A DNA stretch of 11,291 nt, from the NCBI GenBank assembly GCA_018901555.1, contig JAHIER010000006.1:1-11291 (forward strand), given 5' to 3'. Origin of the DNA: Patescibacteria group bacterium. Its GTDB lineage: Bacteria > Patescibacteriota > Minisyncoccia > UBA9983. How positions within the stretch are numbered: the first letter of the stretch is position 1; the number at the start of each line of letters is the position of its first letter. Under the pieces are notes generated by a model. The model was given only the letters and a program-made list of their open reading frames with translations, was not told the origin of the DNA and searched no databases. Shown here one piece after another: positions 1 to 4,759 of this stretch. The translations under genes and the position numbers were made by a program.

Positions 1-713
1 CCGAACCAGCCGGAAATAATTCCTTCCGGATAAATCTCTGAATCAGAAGCAAGCAGTTCCTGCAATCTTTTTACATCATCGCTGGTCATTCCGTATCTTA
101 AAGTTGAATTAAAGACCATGGAAACAAGTTGAGCTACTGGGGAGGGAGTGGCAACTGAAGAAGCTGTTGGTGTTGGTGTTGGAATTGGGGCTTGCGCAAG
201 AATTCCGCCTCCGCCGATTGGCACACAAGTTGCGCTTGAACCAGAACCAGAGATCCTAAGGCCGGCATTGCAACTGGATGCTCCGCAACCCGGATAAGAA
301 TTATAAGTAGCGGTATTAGATAAAGTAGCGCAAAGAGTGGTGCAGTCAGTGGTTGCAGACGGCTCTATTGTGTAAGTTCCTGATGAAGTCGGCAAAACGG
401 CATAACTTGTCCCGAGAGTTGTATTTTCAGTGCAAACAAGCACGCTTGCGCCTGAACTGATTTTCATTGACTTAACACTGCTGTCAGATGAACCAACATG
501 AAAAGCAGAGCCAGGATTAGTGGCAGTAAAAGTTCCGCTGCTAAATATCCAGCTTTCAGCAGTAGAACCGCTAAAAATAATCATATCAGCTGTAATGTCT
601 CCAATAACTCCAGAAACAGTTATATTTCCGTCAGCTGTAAAATCAGTAGTGGCGGCAAAACCGATAAAAGGGATAAGCAATAAAGATAATGTGATTGCTA
701 AATATATTCTCAT
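1..713 (-). CDS. Secreted protein with C-terminal peptidoglycan-binding domain (partial, 3' end off left edge)
   Basis: An open frame runs from an ATG at 713-711 to the left edge (237 full codons) with no stop. The N-terminus (MRIYLAITLSLLLIPFIGFAA) is a classic signal peptide, so the protein is exported. A Ser/Thr/Gly-rich body follows with a cluster of cysteines about residues 90-160 (CTTLC, GCGASSC), suggesting disulfides outside the cell. A Pro/Thr linker (PIPTPTPT...) lies near residues 175-195. From L205 the sequence LRYGMTSDDVKRLQELL, then a Tyr-Pro-Glu-Gly turn and GWFG, matches the PG_binding_1 helix pattern common at the C-termini of Parcubacteria surface proteins. The gene starts one base after the stop of the upstream gene, so the two are probably co-translated. 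Likely a wall-anchored surface protein; its specific role is unknown. Confidence 0.8.
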   Translation of the reverse strand, partial: MRIYLAITLSLLLIPFIGFAATTDFTADGNITVSGVIGDITADMIIFSGSTAESWIFSSGTFTATNPGSAFHVGSSDSSVKSMKISSGASVLVCTENTTLGTSYAVLPTSSGTYTIEPSATTDCTTLCATLSNTATYNSYPGCGASSCNAGLRISGSGSSATCVPIGGGGILAQAPIPTPTPTASSVATPSPVAQLVSMVFNSTLRYGMTSDDVKRLQELLASDSEIYPEGIISGWF

Positions 714-714
714 A

Positions 715-1389
715 TTATTTTATTGCCATCCAGGCCCAAGAGTTGTCAGCAGGATCAACATTGCCCGCAGTTCCTGTGTTATAAACTGCCACCTGAATAG
801 TGTTATCAGCCGTTGATGACGCGCTGCTAAAAATTATGGTGGGATCTGTAATGTATGGCGTGATAAAAACTTGATGGCTGGTTGTTACGCCAGTGGCAGC
901 GCAATCCGCAACCGCCGTGCTGCTGGCAGTAACAGAACCAATAGTAACCGTGCAAGTGCCAAATTGAATGTCGCTTATTGTATCGCCCAAACTGCTAATT
1001 TTTATACTGTCCAATGATGCCAAACTAGTTGAGGAAGCAGTGGCAAAATTAACCGCTCCGGTAGTAGTCAAGTTTTCATCTCCGAAACTGATAGCTCCGG
1101 TATCAGAGTTAATAATAGCTGATTTTAAAACAGCGCTTCCAGTAGTTGAAGCATTGCCTGCAAAAGAGGTAGCGCCACTAATAGCCAAGGTGCTAGTGGC
1201 TGTTAAAGCGCCCCCAATTGAAGTAGCGCCATAAATGGTAGTCGCGCCCGTAACCGTCAATGTGCCTCCAGTATCAACATTTGTGCCAATGGTGGTTGTG
1301 GCATAAGCGGCCACTGCCACAAAAGCAAAAGACAGAACCACTGAAAGCAGAATTGAAATAAAATTTTTATTTTTATAGAATTTTTTCAT
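715..1389 (-). CDS. Secreted Ala/Ser/Thr-rich repeat protein, surface or fibre-like
   Basis: A 224-residue protein. Residues 1-30 form a signal peptide: Lys-rich MKKFYKNKN, a hydrophobic core, and AYA before the mature part. Residues about 30-115 hold degenerate short repeats built on G-A-T/S-hydrophobic steps (VTGATTIYGATSIGGAL, ISGATSFAG), a pattern seen in beta-helical or trimeric fibre proteins. The C-terminal third has two cysteines (in GTCTV and VADCAA) that could form a disulfide, and ends in an aromatic stretch, SWAWMAIK. I recognise the style as a common secreted protein type in Parcubacteria but no named family. Its stop is one base before the ATG of the peptidoglycan-binding gene, so the two form a surface-protein unit. 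No clear Shine-Dalgarno precedes the ATG. Confidence 0.75.
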   Translation of the reverse strand: MKKFYKNKNFISILLSVVLSFAFVAVAAYATTTIGTNVDTGGTLTVTGATTIYGATSIGGALTATSTLAISGATSFAGNASTTGSAVLKSAIINSDTGAISFGDENLTTTGAVNFATASSTSLASLDSIKISSLGDTISDIQFGTCTVTIGSVTASSTAVADCAATGVTTSHQVFITPYITDPTIIFSSASSTADNTIQVAVYNTGTAGNVDPADNSWAWMAIK

Positions 1390-1473
1390 AATTACTTTTA
1401 AGTTAATAAAAAAATAAATTGCAAAACAGCGTTACGACTTATGCTGAATATTAGTTTAATTTTATTTTAACAT

Positions 1474-1518
1474 GCAACAATAGCAGCAACAACAATAGTA
1501 GTAGTAGTAGTAGTAGTA
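1474..1518. repeat. Run of 15 RYA triplets, including seven GTA units
   Basis: On the plus strand every triplet from 1474 to 1518 fits purine-pyrimidine-A: GCA, ACA, ATA, GCA, GCA, ACA, ACA, ATA, then GTA seven times. The perfect TAG/GTA part spans 1496-1518. It lies in the non-coding gap between the genes at 715-1389 and 1538-1873, and ends three bases from a perfect DnaA box. Read 3' to 5' on the plus strand it becomes GAT-type triplets, the form of DnaA-trio elements. A plain slippage-prone microsatellite is the simpler alternative. Confidence 0.85.
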
Positions 1519-1521
1519 TTC

Positions 1522-1530
1522 TGTGGATAA
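1522..1530 (-). promoter_or_regulatory. Perfect DnaA box beside the triplet run
   Basis: The minus strand reads TTATCCACA exactly. It sits 8 bp beyond the stop of the gene at 1538-1873 and points into the triplet run, with the order box, 3 bp, triplets, then an AT-rich stretch at about 1440-1470. This is the order of parts in a basal origin-unwinding element. It could also be a DnaA-dependent regulatory or titration site. Confidence 0.7.
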
Positions 1531-1537
1531 CTTTACC

Positions 1538-1873
1538 CTATATATTCAATTCCTTTTCTATATCTTCAAGCTCTTTGTCTAAATTATCCAATTCTGTATT
1601 TTGTAAATCATCAGCAATGGCATTTAATTCATCTGAACTGCTAGTTTTTTGCAAATTAGTTGTTATTTCATCCGGCTGTTTCTGGATTTGATTTAAGATA
1701 GCCTCTTTCTCAAGATCAGTCAAAGGCATCTCTTCTTCTCTAATTACCCAAAAATAAACTAGGGCAACAATAATAATTATAACCACGATAATGGCAACTG
1801 CTTTTATGCTACAACATTTTTGGGGTGGCATAGATGCCATCGGAGGCATTTGATTTGGTGTTTGTGAATCCAT
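1538..1873 (-). CDS. Single-pass membrane protein with acidic coiled-coil tail
   Basis: A 111-residue protein not recognised as a named family. Residues 1-18 are Pro/Met-rich (MPPMASMPP), followed by a CC pair at about 20-21. A single very hydrophobic segment rich in Ile and Val (about 26-44) is a transmembrane helix. The rest, about residues 46-111, is acidic and helical, with heptad-like spacing (ELDNLDKELEDIEKEL) suggesting a coiled coil. The positive-inside rule gives no clear topology. It lies 29 bp after the secreted coiled-coil gene upstream and is probably co-transcribed with it. The ATG at 1873 has no clear Shine-Dalgarno. Possibly an envelope scaffold or partner of its neighbour, which is also coiled-coil; this is inference. 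Confidence 0.7.
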   Translation of the reverse strand: MDSQTPNQMPPMASMPPQKCCSIKAVAIIVVIIIIVALVYFWVIREEEMPLTDLEKEAILNQIQKQPDEITTNLQKTSSSDELNAIADDLQNTELDNLDKELEDIEKELNI

Positions 1874-1902
1874 ATTTTTTGTATTAAGTATTAATTATAA
1901 TA

Positions 1903-2499
1903 TTATTCGGACGGAGAAGGACTTGGGCTTGGTTTTAACAATCCTGGCTTAATGGCTTCAATAACATCGACCAAAGCGCTGTGCGCGTCTTTAATTGTTT
2001 GTTTGACCGCGGATAATTCGTCCTTTATTTGCTGAAAAATATCCTTGGCATCCGCATCAGAATTTAAAATTTCTTCTATTTTAGTTTTTACATTTTCAAC
2101 AGCCAATTTTGCATCAGCTATTTTTGTTTTAGCTGTTTCTAACAAAACCTGCGGTTCAGAGATATCCGCGCCATTTTCCTGAAGTTTATCTAAACGAGAA
2201 TCTATTCTATCAGCAATTCTTTCTAATCTAATTACTGCAATACCCATTCTGCCCATAATTCTGCCCCAATAAGCTCTAACTCTGATTCTTTTTGTTTCTT
2301 CCAGTCTTTGTTGTAATTTTTCTTTTTGGGCAGTGAATTTCTGCGCCATATTTTCTTTTTGCTCTTCTATTCTCTGTTTTATTTTTTCTTTTTGCTGAAC
2401 AGGAGAAGTTGAAGCAGTATCATAATCTGCCAAAGCAGGCGATAGCCCGAAAGAAAACATCATAACTATTGCTAAAAAATAATTAATAAATTTTTTCAT
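1903..2499 (-). CDS. Secreted helical coiled-coil protein
   Basis: A 198-residue protein. Residues 1-24 are a signal peptide (MKKFINYFLAIVMMFSFG, then SPALA before the likely cleavage site). Residues about 35-75 are highly charged and Gln/Glu/Lys-rich (KIKQRIEEQKENMAQKF), a likely long coiled coil. A basic patch follows (RIRVRAYWGRIMGRM), then two more helices to about 185, and a Pro/Ser tail (PSPSPSPSE). This resembles a secreted hypothetical protein common in Parcubacteria and Microgenomates, with no assigned function. It follows jag by 29 bp. The sequence before its ATG resembles the one before hicB (both ATAAAAATT then ATG), and no Shine-Dalgarno is visible. Confidence 0.75.
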   Translation of the reverse strand: MKKFINYFLAIVMMFSFGLSPALADYDTASTSPVQQKEKIKQRIEEQKENMAQKFTAQKEKLQQRLEETKRIRVRAYWGRIMGRMGIAVIRLERIADRIDSRLDKLQENGADISEPQVLLETAKTKIADAKLAVENVKTKIEEILNSDADAKDIFQQIKDELSAVKQTIKDAHSALVDVIEAIKPGLLKPSPSPSPSE

Positions 2500-2528
2500 A
2501 ATTTTTATTTTGGTTTTTAAAACGACTT

Positions 2529-2996
2529 TTATAAAAATGGTTTGATAATAACATGACGATTGGGATCTTCGCCAAAGCTTTCTGTTATTATATCAGGATA
2601 TTCCGTAAGCACAGAGTGGATAATTCTCCGTTCATAAGAATTCATAGGCTCAAGGCTTATTTCTTTTTTAAAATATCTCACGCGCTGGGCATTCATCCGG
2701 GCAATATTTTTTAATTCTTCAATTCTCTTTGCCTGATATCCATTAATATCCAAAAAAAACTGGATTCTTTCCAGATCATTTTTCTTAAATTCATTTTCAG
2801 CAATTTTCTTTAATAGGTGATTTAAAGCAAAAAGATTTTGTCCTCCTTCTCCTATCAACAATCCTGCTTCTTTTGTTTTTATGACAAATTGAACGCCTTC
2901 CATATTTTCTAAAATTTCTATTTCACCGCTTACTGATAGTTTTTCAAGAATTACTTCTATTAATGATTTGACTATTTGGGCTTGATTTTCCATCAT
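2529..2996 (-). CDS. jag: Jag/KhpB-type RNA-binding protein (KH + R3H)
   Basis: A 155-residue RNA-binding protein of the Jag/SpoIIIJ-associated family, cytoplasmic, usually encoded beside yidC. A type-II KH domain covers about residues 25-85, with its GxxIGxxG loop at 45-52 (GLLIGEGG). An R3H domain fills about 95-153, with the R-x3-H signature at R123 and H127 (SYERRIIHSVL) and the typical ending GEDPNRHVIIKP. The N-terminal Jag_N domain of Bacillus-type proteins is missing, so this is the short form. The start lies inside yidC: the two genes overlap by 53 bp in different frames, implying translational coupling. Two adjacent ATGs (2996, 2993) are possible and neither has a Shine-Dalgarno. 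Confidence 0.92.
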   Translation of the reverse strand: MMENQAQIVKSLIEVILEKLSVSGEIEILENMEGVQFVIKTKEAGLLIGEGGQNLFALNHLLKKIAENEFKKNDLERIQFFLDINGYQAKRIEELKNIARMNAQRVRYFKKEISLEPMNSYERRIIHSVLTEYPDIITESFGEDPNRHVIIKPFL

Positions 2997-3729
2997 TTTC
3001 AGTAATTATTTTCTTGGCCTTTTTTCTAACAATTGTTTCATGAATTATAGCAAAAATATTCATTGTCGTCCAATATAAAGCAATGGCCGCGGCAAAGCGC
3101 GAGGCAATAAAAATTATAAAGATTGGCATAATATAGCGCATCTGAATATTCATATTTCTGGCAAAATCTTCCTTAAAACTAGGTTTGTCTGAAACCGACT
3201 TTTTTATGGGAGGCAAAGCCAATCTCATTTGAATAAACTGCGAAGCTCCTGTTAAAAAAGCCAAGATATAACTTTTTTCGGACACATCAAAAATTCCCAA
3301 AAATATAGTGTTTAGACTTCCCGGAACACTAATAAAAGAATAGAGATGGGAAAGATCAAAATTAGCTCCGGCGCGAAAAACGCCGTAAAGCGCGATAATG
3401 ATCGGAATCTGAATAATCAATGTTAAGAAACCGGAAAGCGGATTGATGCCATGCGCTTTATAAAGATCCATTGTTCTTCTGGCTTGTTCCTGAGAATCTT
3501 TTTTAAATTTATCTTTTATATTTTTTAATTCCGGCTCCAGCTCTTTAATTTTTACCTGAGTGACAATGGCGCGATGGTTTAAAGGAAAAGTAATAAATCT
3601 GACAATCAAAGTTAAAAGAATAACAGCCAGCCCGACATCATGAAACGGAATAGCATTAATTAAAAAAACTAAAGCGTTCAATAACGGCTCAAAAAATATC
3701 GTATTATAAGTATTTACAATAAATTCCAT
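2944..3729 (-). CDS. yidC: Membrane protein insertase YidC/Oxa1 family
   Basis: A 261-residue insertase that places proteins into the cytoplasmic membrane, alone or with Sec. It is the short Gram-positive/Oxa1 type without the large periplasmic P1 domain. Hydrophobic segments lie at about 17-26, 32-50, 99-118, 152-170 and 199-230. The conserved positively charged residue of the hydrophilic groove is R44 (LIVRFITFPL). The basic cytoplasmic hairpin is at about 52-95 (KIKELEPELKNIKDKF) and the family signature QMRYIMPIFI begins at 196. The C-terminus is basic (VRKKAKK), then polar, and that last part overlaps jag. A TTGTAT-17-TATAAT promoter ends one base before the ATG, which puts this start in some doubt. 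The conserved region begins only near E14. Confidence 0.93.
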   Translation of the reverse strand: MEFIVNTYNTIFFEPLLNALVFLINAIPFHDVGLAVILLTLIVRFITFPLNHRAIVTQVKIKELEPELKNIKDKFKKDSQEQARRTMDLYKAHGINPLSGFLTLIIQIPIIIALYGVFRAGANFDLSHLYSFISVPGSLNTIFLGIFDVSEKSYILAFLTGASQFIQMRLALPPIKKSVSDKPSFKEDFARNMNIQMRYIMPIFIIFIASRFAAAIALYWTTMNIFAIIHETIVRKKAKKIITENDGKSSPNSQIINRSNS

Positions 3730-3730
3730 A

Positions 3731-3759
3731 ATTATAATGTCTGTTATTCAATCATACAA
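3731..3759 (-). promoter_or_regulatory. Sigma-70-type promoter at the yidC start
   Basis: On the minus strand, -35 TTGTAT (3759-3754), a 17-nt spacer, and a perfect -10 TATAAT (3736-3731). Only one base separates the -10 from the annotated ATG at 3729, so a transcript from it would begin near 3724, inside the first codons. Either yidC starts downstream at a non-ATG codon from this promoter, or the mRNA mainly comes from further upstream. Confidence 0.5.
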
Positions 3760-3803
3760 CAAAAAACCGACTTTCCCAATTTTTTACTTGCCACTTATGA
3801 GGT

Positions 3804-4013
3804 TTAAATTAATTTTTTAAATTCTTCGTCTGTTAATCCGGCGTCGCGTATAATTCCCTTAAGAGTGTGGGGATTAACCCGATTGTGTCTTGGTATGATA
3901 ATTTTCCTTGTGCCATTGGTCATGCCAAGATGCTTGCCTTGCCGTAAAATCCAAAAGCCAACTTTTTTAAAAGCGCTTACTGCTCGCTCAGAAGATACAT
4001 CTGTAAAAAGCAT
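3804..4013 (-). CDS. hicA: HicA-type toxin (YcfA-like mRNA interferase)
   Basis: A 69-residue protein of the HicA/YcfA family, small double-stranded-RNA-binding-fold ribonucleases that cut mRNA when not held by HicB. Family features visible are the helix ending KKVGFWILRQGKH (residues 16-28), a catalytic-type histidine at H28 where HicA proteins carry G-S-H-H, a beta-strand pair (RKIIIPRHNRV), and the ending HTLKGIIRDAGLTDEEF. The serine before the histidine is replaced by lysine (QGKHLG) and the second histidine by leucine, which could weaken activity. It follows hicB by 11 bp with no Shine-Dalgarno and must be made by coupled translation. The order is antitoxin then toxin. Confidence 0.85.
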   Translation of the reverse strand: MLFTDVSSERAVSAFKKVGFWILRQGKHLGMTNGTRKIIIPRHNRVNPHTLKGIIRDAGLTDEEFKKLI

Positions 4014-4024
4014 GAAAAAATCAG

Positions 4025-4225
4025 TTAAGCAAAAGCAACTTCAACTTCTCGCACTTTTGCACCCTTAAGCTCATCTTTTTCCATTTCAAGGTAGGTAAGA
4101 ATAGCGTCTTGGATATTTTCTAATGCTTCTTTTTCGGTTGCTCCCTGACTATGACATCCCGGAAGAGCCGGCGTGTGGATATCGTAACCATATTTACTTT
4201 TATGAATAATTACTAAATATTTCAT
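4025..4225 (-). CDS. hicB: HicB-type antitoxin, short form without DNA-binding domain
   Basis: A 66-residue protein from the ATG at 4225 (MKYLVIIHKSKYGYDIHTPALPGC). It has the HicB N-terminal fold: a strand, a Tyr/Asp strand, the LPGC turn at about 21-24, then the helix ATEKEALENIQDAILTYLE. HicB binds and blocks HicA. Many HicB proteins carry a C-terminal ribbon-helix-helix or HTH that represses the operon; this one stops after the antitoxin domain, so autorepression is doubtful. An upstream ATG at 4282 would add 19 residues that do not fit the family, and the promoter at 4233-4261 lies within that extension. Both observations support the 4225 start. The pair sits between rnpA and yidC. Confidence 0.85.
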   Translation of the reverse strand: MKYLVIIHKSKYGYDIHTPALPGCHSQGATEKEALENIQDAILTYLEMEKDELKGAKVREVEVAFA

Positions 4226-4232
4226 AATTTTT

Positions 4233-4261
4233 ATCTTATCACAAGTATTGAAGGAAATCAA
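4233..4261 (-). promoter_or_regulatory. Promoter for hicBA, leaderless geometry
   Basis: On the minus strand, -35 TTGATT (4261-4256), 17-nt spacer, -10 TAAGAT (4238-4233), then seven bases to the hicB ATG at 4225. A transcript starting about seven bases after the -10 would begin at or next to the ATG. This gives the toxin-antitoxin pair its own promoter, separate from rnpA. Confidence 0.55.
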
Positions 4262-4285
4262 AACTTTCCGCAAGGCAAACAAAAA

Positions 4286-4621
4286 CTAAAGAATTCTTGT
4301 TTTCTTGAATAATTCTAACATATTTTTCTCTAATTCAGAAAATTCCATCGTTTCACTGCCTTTTTTAAAAAAAATTATATTGGCTGTATTTTTTTTAAAA
4401 GAATTGAGATATTTTTTAACAATGTATCTAGCCCTGCGTTTTAATTTATTTCTAGCCACAGCTTTCTTTGCTGTTTTTTTAGAAACCACAAAGGCAAAAC
4501 ACGGCCCATTTTTAAAATTGTGGATAATTTTCAGAGAAAAAAAATCGGAATTATAGTTTTTTCCATTTTTTAAAATTTCCTTGAATAAACTCTTATTAAT
4601 CCGATGTTTTCTAGAAAGCAT
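4286..4621 (-). CDS. rnpA: Ribonuclease P protein component
   Basis: A 111-residue basic protein that joins the RNase P RNA to trim the 5' leaders of precursor tRNAs. The N-terminus MLSRKHRINKSLFKEILKNG is the typical start (L-x-x-x-x-R-I-x-x-x-x-x-F). The central strand FAFVVSKKTAKKAVARN leads into the RNR motif helix at residues 57-67 (R57, N58, R62, R63), the main RNA-binding feature. Length is normal for the family. It diverges from dnaA. rpmH, usually just upstream, is not present in the 138-bp gap. A TTGACC-17-TATTCT promoter lies 11 nt before the ATG. Confidence 0.93.
   Translation of the reverse strand: MLSRKHRINKSLFKEILKNGKNYNSDFFSLKIIHNFKNGPCFAFVVSKKTAKKAVARNKLKRRARYIVKKYLNSFKKNTANIIFFKKGSETMEFSELEKNMLELFKKTRIL
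4519..4527 (-). promoter_or_regulatory. Perfect DnaA box inside rnpA
   Basis: The minus strand reads TTATCCACA exactly, within the coding sequence of rnpA and about 150 bp from the paired boxes upstream of dnaA. It may be a chance match forced by the codons for an Ile-Ile-His segment, or part of a wider DnaA-binding array. Confidence 0.4.
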
Positions 4622-4632
4622 GAGTGATTAAA

Positions 4633-4661
4633 AGAATAAAACAAAAAAGTCTCTGGGTCAA
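4633..4661 (-). promoter_or_regulatory. rnpA promoter overlapping a DnaA-box pair
   Basis: On the minus strand, -35 TTGACC (4661-4656), 17-nt spacer, -10 TATTCT (4638-4633), then 11 nt to the rnpA ATG. The predicted leader is only about 4 nt. The DnaA-like box at 4661-4669 touches the -35, so DnaA binding could repress this promoter. Confidence 0.55.
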
Positions 4662-4680
4662 TATTCACATTTTATCCACA
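4661..4680 (+). promoter_or_regulatory. Tandem DnaA boxes in the rnpA-dnaA divergent gap
   Basis: ATATTCACA at 4661-4669 (one mismatch to TTATNCACA) and perfect TTATCCACA at 4672-4680, in the same direction and 11 bp apart start to start, which is one helical turn. They lie between rnpA and dnaA, the usual place for DnaA autoregulation and sometimes for part of a bipartite origin. Bases 4681-4746 are AT-rich with no other clear element. Confidence 0.75.
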
Positions 4681-4746
4681 CAATATTAACATAATGTTAC
4701 TAAAACCGCTGGTTTTGAGGTCATATCTTTAAATTGCTAATTAAAT

Positions 4747-4752
4747 TATAAT
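4747..4752 (+). promoter_or_regulatory. dnaA -10 box, leaderless geometry
   Basis: Perfect TATAAT seven bases before the dnaA ATG at 4760. No convincing -35 lies 16-18 bp upstream, and no Shine-Dalgarno could fit. The geometry equals that at dnaN (also seven bases). It predicts an mRNA starting at or next to the ATG. Confidence 0.55.
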
Positions 4753-4759
4753 AAAACTA

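Noticed and set aside
498..816. Two overlapping plus-strand open frames
   Set aside because: They lie opposite the two minus-strand secreted-protein genes, which have signal peptides and family-like domains. The plus-strand translations show neither.
968..1234. Plus-strand open frame of 88 codons
   Set aside because: It is the shadow of the Ala/Thr/Ser-rich gene on the minus strand. Low-complexity codons keep the opposite frame open, and no family features are present.
1474..1518. Triplet tract as a CRISPR-like or coding repeat
   Set aside because: There is no repeat-spacer pattern, and the tract lies after the stop of one gene and well before the start of the next. It is a simple triplet run.
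4174..4182. ATATCCACA on the minus strand within hicB as another DnaA box
   Set aside because: It has one mismatch and encodes conserved HicB residues, so a chance match is likely. It was left out of the count of perfect boxes.
4226..4282. Longer HicB start at 4282
   Set aside because: The additional 19 residues do not match the HicB fold, the hicB promoter lies within them, and the family start MKYLVII fits the ATG at 4225.
4305..4556. Plus-strand hydrophobic open frame opposite rnpA
   Set aside because: Poly-Lys codons of rnpA read as Phe/Leu on the other strand and mimic a membrane protein. rnpA itself is certain.
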